64,000 bases of DNA from G965215145 sp965215145 (GCA_965215145.1 OZ244038.1:1178001-1242000); one strand, 5' to 3'; shown: positions 51,092-60,399, counted from the first letter of the stretch. Notes: generated from the letters alone by a model not told the origin. Program-made: numbers and translations.

Positions 51092-52111
51092 CTAGGTCCC
51101 CCGGCTGCTCCGGCGGACGACGAGCTCCGGCGGCACCTGCTCGGCGATGGGCTCCGACGGGGCCTCCCCAGCGAGCCGCTCGGCGAGCCGCCGGGCCGCG
51201 CGCCGCCCGACGCCGAGCATCCGCTGATCCACCGTCGTCAGCCCGAGGTAGCGGCTGAGCTTGAGGCCGTCGTAGCCCGCGAGCGCCACGTCCTCCGGCA
51301 CCCGGAGCCCCGCGTCGCGGAGGGCGGCCCACGCGCCGAACGCCTGCACGTCGGAGGCCGCGAACACGGCCGTCGGCGCCTCGTCCAGGGCGAGCAGCTT
51401 CTGCATCGCCTCGGCCCCGGCCTCCTCGCTGTAGCCGGCGTGCTTCGCGGTGTCGCCGGTCACGACGAGCGCGGGGTCCGCGGGGATGCCGGCGGCGGCG
51501 AGGGCGCGGCCGTAGCCGCGGCGGCGCGCGTCGGTGCTGCCGCCGCGCGTGTGCGCCGCGATCATCCCGATCCGCGTGTGGCCCCGCTCGACGAGGTGGG
51601 CTACGGCGCGCTCGGCGCCGCCCTCGTCGTCCCAGAAGAAGCAGTCGAACCGCGCGCTGCGGGCGCCGACGAGGACGACGGGGGCCTGGAGCTTCAGGAG
51701 CTCCCGTTCGAGGTCCTCGTCCACGGGGAGCGAGGCGAGCAGCAGCGCGTCCACGGCGCCGCGCCCGAGGAAGCGGTGGAGGGTCTGACGTGGGGCGGCC
51801 GAGCCGAGGTTGCAGAGGAGGAGGTCGGTGTCGCGCTCGCGGAGCTCGTCCTTGACGCCCTTCAGGAGCTCGACGTAGAACAGCGAGGTGAACGACGGCA
51901 CGGCGACGGCGATGGCGTGCGCCTGCTGCCGTGCCAGCGTCCGCGCCGCCCGCTTCGGGCGGAAGCCGAGCCGCTCGATGGCGCCCTCGACCCGCTCACG
52001 GGTCTTCGCCGAGACGCTGCCGGACCCGTTGAGGACGCGGGAGACCGTCGAGATGGCGACGTCGGCCTCACGGGCCACGTCGTAGATCGTCCGCTTCGTC
52101 GGCTCGGGCAT
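51092..52111 (-). CDS. LacI-family transcriptional regulator
   Basis: A 339-residue repressor. The N-terminal HTH is 'TIYDVAREADVAISTVSRVL' then 'NGSGSVSAKTRERVEGAIER', with hinge 'LGFRPKRAARTLARQQAHAI'. A periplasmic-binding-protein-like effector domain follows, e.g. 'VFAASDVQAFGAWAALRDAG' and 'VALAGYDGLKLSRYLGLTTV'. The ligand is presumably a sugar, but no sugar-use genes are adjacent, so its regulon is elsewhere. ATG at 52111. Confidence 0.95.
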   Translation of the reverse strand: MPEPTKRTIYDVAREADVAISTVSRVLNGSGSVSAKTRERVEGAIERLGFRPKRAARTLARQQAHAIAVAVPSFTSLFYVELLKGVKDELRERDTDLLLCNLGSAAPRQTLHRFLGRGAVDALLLASLPVDEDLERELLKLQAPVVLVGARSARFDCFFWDDEGGAERAVAHLVERGHTRIGMIAAHTRGGSTDARRRGYGRALAAAGIPADPALVVTGDTAKHAGYSEEAGAEAMQKLLALDEAPTAVFAASDVQAFGAWAALRDAGLRVPEDVALAGYDGLKLSRYLGLTTVDQRMLGVGRRAARRLAERLAGEAPSEPIAEQVPPELVVRRSSRGT

Positions 52112-52224
52112 GGCGGGCGGGTGCGGGCCTTCGGGGGTGATCGGGAAGCTACGGAGTTCGGGTGTCGGACCTGAGCTTCGGTGTTCAGCTTGCACCCCTG
52201 CCGACAAGCGGTGGCGTTCAGCGC

Positions 52225-52253
52225 CGGTTCATCCCCGCGCAGACGGGGAGAGG
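52225..52253. CRISPR. Solitary CRISPR repeat (first)
   Basis: A 29-nt copy identical to the repeats of the main array, 1.45 kb to the left of it and with no second repeat within 61 nt. It replaces the 3' end of an XRE-type antitoxin gene, whose reading frame runs into it and stops inside (52229). Confidence 0.93.
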
Positions 52254-52408
52254 TTGACGAGGGCGTCGATGCTGAAGGCGTCGATCTTCCCCCGGACGAG
52301 GGCGGAGACGCGGGGCTAGTGGACCCCGAGTTGGGCGGCGGCCTCGGCCTGCGTGAGCGGGGAGGCATCGGGCCCGGCGGTCCGGGTGTAGCGGTGGAGG
52401 CTCGTCAT
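52229..52408 (-). pseudogene. XRE-family antitoxin-like gene, nonsense mutation and truncated
   Basis: Reads 'SPLTQAEAAAQLGVH', then a TAG at codon 31 (52316-52318), then 'PRVSALVRGKIDAFSIDALV'. This is the helix-turn-helix of HigA/HTH_37-type antitoxins, where the stop stands at the usual Gln of 'GV(S/H)QPRVS' (CAG to TAG is one change). The C-terminal end is replaced by the CRISPR repeat at 52225. Two TA-like genes precede it on the same strand (52840 and 53099). Confidence 0.78.
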
Positions 52409-52522
52409 CGGCTGAAGGCGGACCGCTCGCGTAGCCGAGCGCGATGCGTTCGCGCCGTGCGACGCCGAATCATCAATCATCGTGCGGCGGCGCGTGGTCC
52501 TCGGTGACGATCGCGTCGGGAC

Positions 52523-52840
52523 TCACGCTGGGACCTCCATCGAACGATCGTTCGGTGTCACGGTATCGGGCTCGACCTCAACGCGGACGACGTCGAAGCC
52601 GAGGCCGCGGGCGAGGCCGATGGCGCGGCGGATCGCCCCCTCCAGCGTGGATTCATCGAGGTCGCCCGCCTCGACGTAGCAGGGGATGGAGGCGACGGGG
52701 CCGCCGGGTCCGGTCGAGACGCCGGGGGTGATCGTGAAGCCGGCCGCGTCGAACGCCTCGAACAGGCGGTCCGCGTCGTCCTCTGCGGTGGGGTCGCGGT
52801 CGATGATGAGGTCGAACTCGAAGGCGGTAAGGGATCTCAT
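52523..52840 (-). CDS. Hypothetical protein of a TA-like module
   Basis: A 105-residue, acidic, intact protein starting 'MRSLTAFEFDLIIDRDPTAE', with 'DADRLFEAFDAAGFTITPGV' and 'AIRRAIGLARGLGFDVVRVE', a compact alpha/beta pattern. No family named with confidence. It lies between two broken genes (toxin-like upstream by 22 nt, XRE antitoxin downstream) on the same strand. Such trios usually form a small toxin-antitoxin-type cassette. It is the only member without a stop or truncation. Confidence 0.55.
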   Translation of the reverse strand: MRSLTAFEFDLIIDRDPTAEDDADRLFEAFDAAGFTITPGVSTGPGGPVASIPCYVEAGDLDESTLEGAIRRAIGLARGLGFDVVRVEVEPDTVTPNDRSMEVPA

Positions 52841-52862
52841 GGGGGCTCCTGGAGGCTTCGCT

Positions 52863-53099
52863 TCAAGCGTGGGGGCAACGGTCGACGTGGCGGCGGAGGT
52901 CCTTCGCGTGCGCCTCGGCGTTCCGCGGCGTCGAGTGGATGGCGCGGCGGCACCCCCCTCACCCGTGGGGGCAAAGCATGATGCCCCAGGCGTGGGCGCG
53001 CGGGCCGGCCTTCTCGACGCGCCAACCGTTCTCGACAGCGTGGGTGCGGGCGGCGCGGATGGCCTTGTTGGGGTGGCGCGGGGACTTCGTGCGGCTCAT
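52863..53099 (-). pseudogene. HicA-like toxin-type gene broken by an in-frame stop
   Basis: Starts 'MSRTKSPRHPNKAIRAARTH', continues 'GWRVEKAGPRAHAWGIMLCP' and meets TGA at codon 47 (52959-52961). The same frame continues 'GGCRRAIHSTPRNAEAHAKD' and 'LRRHVDRCPHA' to a second TGA. The whole matches a small-protein family with a 'NKxIxxAxxxAxxxGWRVEK...HAWG..CP' core that accompanies antitoxin genes. The stop replaces a short Asp/Arg-containing stretch, so the protein is dead unless the stop is read through. Confidence 0.65.
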
Positions 53100-53105
53100 G
53101 CCGAA

Positions 53106-53125
53106 GTATGCTGCAACCAGTATAC
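53106..53125. promoter_or_regulatory. Inverted repeat upstream of the broken toxin gene
   Basis: GTATGCTG-CAAC-CAGTATAC, 8-bp arms with one mismatch, 7 nt before the start codon at 53099. The position and size fit an autoregulatory operator for the XRE antitoxin. Confidence 0.5.
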
Positions 53126-53155
53126 GACCCGGCACGCGGGCGGTGCAGTTCGCCG

Positions 53156-53184
53156 AGGTTCATCCCCGCGCAGACGGGGAGAGG
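53156..53184. CRISPR. Solitary CRISPR repeat (second)
   Basis: 28 of 29 nt match the array repeat (A instead of C at position 1). It lies 551 nt before the array and 931 nt after the first solitary repeat; neither distance is a multiple of 61. It replaces nearly all of a PIN-domain toxin gene, of which only 24 codons remain on its right. Confidence 0.93.
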
Positions 53185-53256
53185 GCACGCTCGGTGCTTG
53201 GGGTGGCGCCTCATGCTGGCGGCCACCAGCACGGTCGTGTCCGCGAGGATGGGCAC
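53185..53256 (-). pseudogene. VapC (PIN-domain) toxin, truncated by a CRISPR repeat
   Basis: The first 24 codons from a GTG at 53256 read 'MPILADTTVLVAASMRRHPK' then HRAC. This is the start of a PIN domain with the first catalytic Asp (residue 6). The next base belongs to the solitary CRISPR repeat, and nothing PIN-like remains beyond it. It follows a VapB-like gene after 25 nt, the usual order. Loss of about 100 residues makes it inactive. Confidence 0.7.
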
Positions 53257-53281
53257 GGGTCGCTCTGCGCTCCGAGGATCT

Positions 53282-53509
53282 CTAGCCGTCGAGGCCGGAG
53301 AGGTGGCGGACCCGCTCGTCTCGTTGGTCCTGGAGGAAATCTACGCCGTCCTCGGAGCGCAGAGCATCCACGTCCACGGGGCCGTCCCAGACGAGGAAGC
53401 CGCCCTCCTCGATGAGGCAGCCGGGGGGCTGCGCGCGACGGGGGCTCTCGCTCGGGCTCGGGTTCTTAGGGCGTCGTCCCTTCGGGTCGGCTGAGGATTG
53501 AAACGACAT
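53282..53509 (-). CDS. VapB-like antitoxin, N-terminus doubtful
   Basis: 75 residues; the C-terminal half ('CLIEEGGFLVWDGPVDVDAL' then 'SEDGVDFLQDQRDERVRHLS') resembles the toxin-wrapping tail of antitoxins that pair with PIN toxins. The N-terminal 30 residues are a Ser/Pro/Arg jumble without a DNA-binding motif, which suggests decay or a frameshift. It is positioned directly upstream of the truncated vapC. Confidence 0.45.
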   Translation of the reverse strand: MSFQSSADPKGRRPKNPSPSESPRRAQPPGCLIEEGGFLVWDGPVDVDALRSEDGVDFLQDQRDERVRHLSGLDG

Positions 53510-53706
53510 GCGCGCTTGGGTCGGTGGCTTTCGAAGATAGCATCGGCCGTGCTGGAATGACCGAAAGGGGGCCGACTACCGGAAACGCCCCTTATCGGCG
53601 GTTCACATGTCGGCGACCACGACGGGATCGGCCCGGACAGCACCGCGAGCGCCGATCCGCCCTCGACCCCGATCCGAAACAACTGAGGCCGAGAGACGCC
53701 GGCGAC

Positions 53707-56700
53707 CGGTTCATCCCCGCGCAGACGGGGAGAGGCGCCCGGCCCCTGTCTCGCTCACGGCCGACTTCGGTTCATCCCCGCGCAGACGGGGAGAGGCGGA
53801 GCGCCTTCCGCTCGAACGTGCCCAAGCGCGGTTCATCCCCGCGCAGACGGGGAGAGGTACAGCCTCAACCCCACCATCGAGCCCTTCCACGGTTCATCCC
53901 CGCGCAGACGGGGAGAGGCTCACGGCCAGCGATACGGCCTCGCGGTAGTCCGGTTCATCCCCGCGCAGACGGGGAGAGGTGCCGCTGGATCGCCGACGCC
54001 TGGCTCCGCAGCGGTTCATCCCCGCGCAGACGGGGAGAGGTACAGCCTCAACCCCACCATCGAGCCCTTCCACGGTTCATCCCCGCGCAGACGGGGAGAG
54101 GGTTGTAGCGGCCGGTGTCGATGATCACCCCATCGGTTCATCCCCGCGCAGACGGGGAGAGGGCCGGCGGCCCCGCTCCTCCGCTCCCCCCCGCCGGTTC
54201 ATCCCCGCGCAGACGGGGAGAGGTCGAACCCGGTCGCCGTGATGGCTGCGGGCTTCGGTTCATCCCCGCGCAGACGGGGAGAGGCTAACCGCCGATTTGA
54301 TGCACCCAACCCCCTGCGGTTCATCCCCGCGCAGACGGGGAGAGGGCTCATGCCGCCACCTCGGCCCGGCGGGCATCCGGTTCATCCCCGCGCAGACGGG
54401 GAGAGGTCGCGGGCGTTCTAACCCCGGCCACCACGACGGCGGTTCATCCCCGCGCAGACGGGGAGAGGCTGCCGGAGTACGCCCGCCGCACGGCCCGCGC
54501 CGGTTCATCCCCGCGCAGACGGGGAGAGGCTCGAAGTGCGCGCTGAGCTGCTCGGTTCGATCGGTTCATCCCCGCGCAGACGGGGAGAGGTCTCGGCCCC
54601 TCCCGTCGTCCACACACCGCCACGGTTCATCCCCGCGCAGACGGGGAGAGGATCCAGCAGGCCAACCGCACCGGCCTCGACCCCGGTTCATCCCCGCGCA
54701 GACGGGGAGAGGTTGGCCTGGTCACGCTCGCGCTCGGCGGTAGCCGGTTCATCCCCGCGCAGACGGGGAGAGGGCCAGAGTCCTTCATCTACGAGCTGGA
54801 GATCCGGTTCATCCCCGCGCAGACGGGGAGAGGGTCAGGGCGATACCCCTCGGGGGCGGCCCGCTCGGTTCATCCCCGCGCAGACGGGGAGAGGGTCAGG
54901 GCGATACCCCTCGGGGGCGGCCCGCTCGGTTCATCCCCGCGCAGACGGGGAGAGGTCCTCCAATGGCGACCCGTACCTAGGTGGTGGCGGTTCATCCCCG
55001 CGCAGACGGGGAGAGGGCGAAGCCCGATGGGGATTCCATCGTGCTCGACGGTTCATCCCCGCGCAGACGGGGAGAGGCACGCGCTGGCACCCCCCGGCAC
55101 CTACGAGCACGGTTCATCCCCGCGCAGACGGGGAGAGGAATCGCGCTCAAACGAGCATAAGCATTCGGCCCGGTTCATCCCCGCGCAGACGGGGAGAGGT
55201 GGGTCTGGTACGCCCAGGGCTTCACCGGCACCGGTTCATCCCCGCGCAGACGGGGAGAGGCCAGACGTGCAGGAGGGGGTCGCCGAGTCCACCGGTTCAT
55301 CCCCGCGCAGACGGGGAGAGGGCTGTAAGGAGCCCCTTCCAGGGGCACCACGGCGGTTCATCCCCGCGCAGACGGGGAGAGGGGAGGGCGTTACGCGAGC
55401 TTCCGGGCCGAGTCCGGTTCATCCCCGCGCAGACGGGGAGAGGGCCCGCCCCGACGGGCAGAACATCGTCCTCAGCGGTTCATCCCCGCGCAGACGGGGA
55501 GAGGTTCGGCAACGGCGGCTTCCAGGGCGACTTCAGCGGTTCATCCCCGCGCAGACGGGGAGAGGTCGACACGGTGGATCTCGCTCGGGGGAACACCCGG
55601 TTCATCCCCGCGCAGACGGGGAGAGGGCATCGGGCATCCTCGACGCCCTCGACGGCCTCGGTTCATCCCCGCGCAGACGGGGAGAGGACGCCGAACGCGA
55701 TCATTAGGGACCCCACCTGCGGTTCATCCCCGCGCAGACGGGGAGAGGGTGAGGTCGGCCGTGCCCTCTCTGAGCGCGTCCGGTTCATCCCCGCGCAGAC
55801 GGGGAGAGGGGACTGCCATCGGGGGAGAGGGAGCGACGGGCCGGTTCATCCCCGCGCAGACGGGGAGAGGGTGAGCGGACCGTTGGGGCGGAGGGACCCG
55901 CGCGGTTCATCCCCGCGCAGACGGGGAGAGGGGCCGCTCTGGTGGCTCGGCCTACAAGAAGGGCGGTTCATCCCCGCGCAGACGGGGAGAGGCCTGCGAC
56001 GCGCGGCGGGCGAGCCGCCGCGCCCGGTTCATCCCCGCGCAGACGGGGAGAGGGGGGGCCACGCCGCGACGGCCGACCTCGACCGCGGTTCATCCCCGCG
56101 CAGACGGGGAGAGGTGAGCCGCCCCCCGGCGCTTTTCCCGCGTCGCCGGTTCATCCCCGCGCAGACGGGGAGAGGGCGACGGCCTCGCCGAGGGGGACGA
56201 GGGCGACCGGTTCATCCCCGCGCAGACGGGGAGAGGGCCGGCGTTGACGCTCTCGGCGAGGGCCTGCGCGGTTCATCCCCGCGCAGACGGGGAGAGGCCG
56301 ACGCTGGAGGCCGTTCTGCGCAACCCGAGCGGTTCATCCCCGCGCAGACGGGGAGAGGGCCAACGAGATCGCCGCCCTCGCTGAGGGCGGCGGTTCATCC
56401 CCGCGCAGACGGGGAGAGGGGATGCGTAGGTGAGCGACGGCCCGAGCGTGGCGGTTCATCCCCGCGCAGACGGGGAGAGGCGCTGCCCGCGACGGCGGCC
56501 GAGGCGCTCCGCCGGTTCATCCCCGCGCAGACGGGGAGAGGCAACTTCAGAAGGTGGACCGCTTCCGGCGCCCCGGTTCATCCCCGCGCAGACGGGGAGA
56601 GGGCCACGACGAGGGCACCCACGATCAAGGGCGTCGGTTCATCCCCGCGCAGACGGGGAGAGGGGCAGAGCCCGTGCGGATGATCACCGGGCCGTCGGTT

Positions 56701-57456
56701 CATCCCCGCGCAGACGGGGAGAGGATCCGGCGCTCGGTGGACGCCGTGTTGATGGCCGGTTCATCCCCGCGCAGACGGGGAGAGGTGAAATTCTTGCGGG
56801 TGCGGCTCTGGGTCCTGCGGTTCATCCCCGCGCAGACGGGGAGAGGCGGGCGGTCGTCCGCTACGGCGGCGCCACCGTCGGTTCATCCCCGCGCAGACGG
56901 GGAGAGGACGGCACGGGACTTCTCGCGTCCCTCGTTCATCGGTTCATCCCCGCGCAGACGGGGAGAGGGTTTCTAAGCATCTAACGAAGGTGGCACGCCC
57001 CGGTTCATCCCCGCGCAGACGGGGAGAGGGTTGTCTATCATACCCCTAACAACAGGCGTTCCGGTTCATCCCCGCGCAGACGGGGAGAGGGCTAGATGCT
57101 GCAACAGCAAAGGGCGAACTGCCGGTTCATCCCCGCGCAGACGGGGAGAGGTACGTCGCATCGGAGAGCGCCGTAGCGGTAGTCGGTTCATCCCCGCGCA
57201 GACGGGGAGAGGCTTGGCCCGTACCCGCTGCGCAAGTTCCGCCGCGGTTCATCCCCGCGCAGACGGGGAGAGGTGGCATTCCACAGGTGAAGGTTGCCGC
57301 TCTTACGGTTCATCCCCGCGCAGACGGGGAGAGGGCCCACAAGTTATCTACGGTCGGACCCCACCCCGGTTCATCCCCGCGCAGACGGGGAGAGGGGCGC
57401 CTAGCACGGCCTCTCTCGCTGCTCTAGCGGTTCATCCCCGCGCAGACGGGGAGAGG
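53707..57456 (-). CRISPR. Type I-E CRISPR array, 62 repeats / 61 spacers
   Basis: 29-nt repeats (plus-strand start CGGTTCATCCCCGCGCAGAC, end GGGGAGAGG) alternate with 32-nt spacers on a period of exactly 61 nt: first repeat at 53707, last at 57428, and checked intermediate repeats fall on the grid. The repeat's reverse complement ends GGGGATGAACCG, matching the crRNA-sense orientation of I-E repeats, so transcription should run leftward from a leader at 57457-57604. No degenerate repeat was seen. Spacers 3 and 6 are identical (53858 and 54041), as are neighbours at 54834 and 54895. Spacers near cas1 are less GC-rich. Confidence 0.98.
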
Positions 57457-57604
57457 TCTAGAAGCTACGCCTGAATCTTAGCATTTCAAGGAGCACGTCA
57501 CGATAAGGGGCGGCGGTGCCCCAAAGCAAGTGGACGCGACATGTCCCGGATGAGCAGGGCTGAAGCCTACCCTCCGCCGCAACGCCCACCCTCCCCCTCC
57601 GCTG
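57457..57604 (-). promoter_or_regulatory. Putative CRISPR leader
   Basis: 148 nt between the last repeat and cas1, with an A/T-richer segment (57457-57500) next to the repeat. Given the leftward orientation of the repeat, this region should hold the array promoter and the integration signals for new spacers. A GGGGCGGCGGTGCCCC inverted repeat lies near 57507-57522. It may also contain the cas1 promoter in the opposite direction. Confidence 0.6.
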
Positions 57605-58651
57605 ATGCCCGAAGACCTCCGCGCCCTCCCCAAGCTCCGCGACAGCCTCCCCTACCTCTACCTCGCACGCGGCCGGCTGACCCAGACCAAGAACGGCGTC
57701 GCCTACGAGAACAAGCTCGGCCGCTACGCCGTCCCCGTCGCCCAGCTCTGCGCGCTCCTCATCGGGCCCGGCCTCACCGTCACCCACCGCGCCGTCGTGA
57801 CGGCCACCCGCGCGGGGTGCTCGCTGCTGTGGGTAGGGGAGGAGGGCGTCCGGTTCTACGCCGGCGGCCACGGCGAGACCCGGAAGGCCTACGCGCTCCA
57901 GCGCCAGGCCGAGGCCGCCTCCGACCCCGCCCAGCGGCTCCGCGTCGTCGAGCGGATGTACCGGATGCGGTTCTTCGAGCCGCTGCCCGAGCCATCCGAC
58001 GGCCGCCTCACCATCGAGCAGGTCCGGGGCTACGAGGGCGCCCGCGTCCGCCGCGTCTACCGCGCCGCCGCTGAGCGCTACGGGGTGGACTGGCGGGGCC
58101 GCCGCTACGACCGGTTCGAGTGGGACGCGGCCGACCCCCTCAACCGCGCGCTCTCGGCCGCCAACGCCTGCCTCAACGGCGTCTGCCACGCCGCCGTCGT
58201 CTCGGCCGGCTACTGCGCGGGCCTCGGGTTCATCCACCAGGGCAAGCAGCTCTCGTTCGTCTACGACGTGGCCGACCTCTACAAGACCGCGCTCTCGGTG
58301 CCCGTCGCCTTCGCCGCCGTGGCCGAGGCCGAGGGCGCCGCCGAGCGCGATGAGCCGTTCGAGCTCGAGCGCACCGTCCGCCTCCGGTGCCGGCAGGCGT
58401 TCCGCAACCTCCGGCTGCTCCACCGCATCGTCCCCGACGTCCAGGCCGCCCTCGCGCTCGACCCCGCCACGCCGCTCCCCGAGCGGTTCGACCCCGACGA
58501 CGACTACGCCCTCCCGACCGCCTGGTGGGACCCCCCGCCCGAGACCCACCTCCACCTCGGCGACGGCGCCTTCGGCGAGCGGCCCGACGAGCCGGAGCCC
58601 CCGCCGGACCCCCTCGCCGACTGGACCCCCGACGGCCCCACCGAGGGCTGA
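57605..58651 (+). CDS. cas1: CRISPR-associated endonuclease Cas1 (type I-E)
   Basis: A 348-residue Cas1e integrase that inserts new spacers together with Cas2. Start 'LRDSLPYLYLARGRLTQTKN' is typical. The three metal ligands are present with E. coli spacing: Glu144 in 'VRGYEGARVRR', His211 in 'GLGFIHQGKQLSF' and Asp224 in 'VYDVADLYK'. The C-terminus is a Pro/Asp-rich tail from about 300. It lies first in the plus-strand cas operon, 16 nt upstream of cas2. Confidence 0.97.
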   Translation: MPEDLRALPKLRDSLPYLYLARGRLTQTKNGVAYENKLGRYAVPVAQLCALLIGPGLTVTHRAVVTATRAGCSLLWVGEEGVRFYAGGHGETRKAYALQRQAEAASDPAQRLRVVERMYRMRFFEPLPEPSDGRLTIEQVRGYEGARVRRVYRAAAERYGVDWRGRRYDRFEWDAADPLNRALSAANACLNGVCHAAVVSAGYCAGLGFIHQGKQLSFVYDVADLYKTALSVPVAFAAVAEAEGAAERDEPFELERTVRLRCRQAFRNLRLLHRIVPDVQAALALDPATPLPERFDPDDDYALPTAWWDPPPETHLHLGDGAFGERPDEPEPPPDPLADWTPDGPTEG

Positions 58652-58666
58652 CCCCGCACCGGCCCG

Positions 58667-58963
58667 ATGACCGTCATCATCCTGGAGCGGGTGGCGCCCG
58701 GCCTCCGCGGCGAGCTCTCGAAGTGGATGGCCGAGGTCGGCACCGGCGTCTTCGTCGGGCGGCTCTCGGCCACCGTCCGCGAGCGGCTCTGGGCGCACTG
58801 CGAGCGCGAGGCCACCGGCGACGGAGGGAGCGCCCTCATGGTGTGGCGCGCGGCGACGGCGCAGGGCTTCGCCGTGCGGAGCGCGAACCCGCGCGGGCGC
58901 TACGCCGAGGAGCTCGACGGCGTCTGGCTCGTCCGCATCCCCGGCCCCCCGAAGGAGACGTGA
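58667..58963 (+). CDS. cas2: CRISPR-associated protein Cas2 (type I-E)
   Basis: A 98-residue Cas2e: 'MTVIILERVAPGLRGELSKW', then 'EVGTGVFVGRLSATVRERLW' and the I-E-specific C-terminus 'GVWLVRIPGPPKE'. It forms the central dimer of the Cas1-Cas2 spacer-integration complex. Length and order (directly behind cas1) fit type I-E. Confidence 0.96.
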   Translation: MTVIILERVAPGLRGELSKWMAEVGTGVFVGRLSATVRERLWAHCEREATGDGGSALMVWRAATAQGFAVRSANPRGRYAEELDGVWLVRIPGPPKET

Positions 58964-59019
58964 TGCGGATCTGGCCTGCTGCGCCGTAATGTTACCTGCT
59001 CTTTCCCCCCGATAGCCCT

Positions 59020-60033
59020 ATGGATTCCGCCTCCGACCTGCTCCCCCCAAAGGCCCGCCGTCTCCGCACCCTCTTCGACCAGGACGAGCGCCTCACGAAG
59101 CGCGAGATCGGCGACCGCCTCAGCTGCACCGAGCGCCATGCCCTCCGCCTCGTCGAGGCCTTGCGCGAAGCCGGCATCCCGGTCGAGGAGGAGAAGAACC
59201 CCCGGAACCGCCGGGAGAAGCGGTTCTTCCTCCCATCCGAGCACCAGCGGCGCGGGGTCGTGCTGGAGGACCTGGACGAGGAGGCGATGTACGCACTCAC
59301 CGTCGCCGCCCAGGCCGCCGAGGGCGCGCTCGGGGGGACCACGCTGGAGGGGCCGCTCCGCCGCGCCTTCGGGATGCTTCTCGTCGCCTTCGGGGAGCAG
59401 GACGTGTTCTCGTTCACCGGCGAGGAGCAGGACGCGGCATGGCACTTCGGCGCGCTGGCCGCCTCCCCCGTCGAGCCCGACGTGTTCCGCACCGTCGCCC
59501 GCGCTGTGGACCGCCGCCATCCCCTCCAGGTGGACTACCAGAACGGGAAGGGCGAGCGGAGCTTCAAGCGCTGCCTCAACCCCCTCGCCATCGCCTCGAT
59601 CAATGGCACGTGGCAGTTGGCGGCGTACTGTCACAAGCGTCAGGGTATCCGGGAGTTCAACCTCGTCCGCCTCTCGAACCTCCGGGCCTTCCCCAAACTG
59701 ACCTTCGACCGCCCCGAGGGGTTCGATTCAAAGCAACATTTCGCCGGGCGGTTCGGCGCGCTCGAAGGCGCCGAGCCGGTCACGGTCCGCCTGCGGGTGG
59801 CACCCGAGCGGGCCGTCTACTTCGAGAGCAAGCGCTACCACCGCAGCCAGGAGCACGAGCGCCAGGAGGACGGCTCGCTCCTCGTGAGCTTCCGCGTCCG
59901 CGCGCTCGACCCCGTCCGCGCGTTCGTGGCGAGCTGGGGGCCACACGTCCGCGCCCTCGACCCGCCCGCCCTCGCCGAGCGCCTCGCCGCCGACGCCGCC
60001 GCGACTGTCCAACTCTACGAGGACGGACCGTAG
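59020..60033 (+). CDS. WYL-domain transcriptional regulator
   Basis: A 337-residue regulator. N-terminal winged HTH ('TKREIGDRLSCTERHALRLV', about 28-47), central WYL domain ('VDYQNGKGERSFKRCLNPLA', 'WQLAAYCHKRQGIREFNLVR') and C-terminal WCX-like region ('VRLRVAPERAVYFESKRYHR', 'PHVRALDPPALAERLAADA'). WYL proteins sense nucleotides or DNA ends and often control CRISPR-Cas and other defence genes. It lies 56 nt after cas2 and before the MNT/HEPN pair on the same strand, so it is a candidate regulator of this locus. Confidence 0.93.
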   Translation: MDSASDLLPPKARRLRTLFDQDERLTKREIGDRLSCTERHALRLVEALREAGIPVEEEKNPRNRREKRFFLPSEHQRRGVVLEDLDEEAMYALTVAAQAAEGALGGTTLEGPLRRAFGMLLVAFGEQDVFSFTGEEQDAAWHFGALAASPVEPDVFRTVARAVDRRHPLQVDYQNGKGERSFKRCLNPLAIASINGTWQLAAYCHKRQGIREFNLVRLSNLRAFPKLTFDRPEGFDSKQHFAGRFGALEGAEPVTVRLRVAPERAVYFESKRYHRSQEHERQEDGSLLVSFRVRALDPVRAFVASWGPHVRALDPPALAERLAADAAATVQLYEDGP

Positions 60034-60042
60034 GTTTGGCCC

Positions 60043-60399
60043 ATGCCGACGTCGCTGCCCGATAGCCTGCCGGCCTCGATGCCGCCGCCCGTCCGCGCCG
60101 CGCTGGCCGAGGCGAAGACGCGGCTGGTGCAGCTCTACGGGGAGCGCCTCGACCGGGTGATCCTCTACGGCTCCCACGCCCGCGGCGACGCCCGCGAGGA
60201 CTCCGATGTGGACCTCCTCGTCGTCCTCCGGGGGGACTACGACGCCTACGCTGAGGGCAAACGGATCAGTGCCCTCCGGCTCGGCCTCTCGATGCGGCAC
60301 GGCGTAGACGTCTCGATGCAGCCGTACAGGGTCGAGGAAGCCGTTGACCTCGACCGCCCCCTCATGCACGCAGCCGCTAGCGAGGGCATGCTCTTATGA
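60043..60399 (+). CDS. MNT-type nucleotidyltransferase (antitoxin of HEPN/MNT pair)
   Basis: A 118-residue minimal nucleotidyltransferase with the catalytic motif 'VILYGSHARGDAREDSDVDL' (GSx10DxD, about 39-58) and a third acidic residue region 'GVDVSMQP'. In HEPN/MNT modules the MNT protein AMPylates and silences the HEPN RNase. It begins 9 nt after the WYL gene, and its stop overlaps the HEPN start (ATGA), so the pair is coupled. Confidence 0.9.
   Translation: MPTSLPDSLPASMPPPVRAALAEAKTRLVQLYGERLDRVILYGSHARGDAREDSDVDLLVVLRGDYDAYAEGKRISALRLGLSMRHGVDVSMQPYRVEEAVDLDRPLMHAAASEGMLL

Noticed and set aside
52225..53706. Firm call of a CreTA-type (CRISPR-regulated toxin) module
   Set aside because: CreTA uses a small toxin RNA/ORF and a crRNA-like antitoxin with degenerate repeats. 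Here the repeats are near perfect and the nearby toxin genes are broken, so only the association is reported.
53524..56984. Long open frames repeating 'RFIPAQTGRG', 'VHPRADGER' and 'GSSPRRRGE'
   Set aside because: They are translations of the CRISPR repeat in three frames with spacers between. The 61-nt period shifts frame every unit, and there is no start or codon bias.
57605..58651. Cas1 missing a catalytic Glu (GVCHAA at the place of E. coli GVTEAA)
   Set aside because: Counting residues shows that the E. coli ligand Glu141 lies elsewhere. The matching Glu144 ('GYEGARVR'), His211 and Asp224 are all present with identical spacing.
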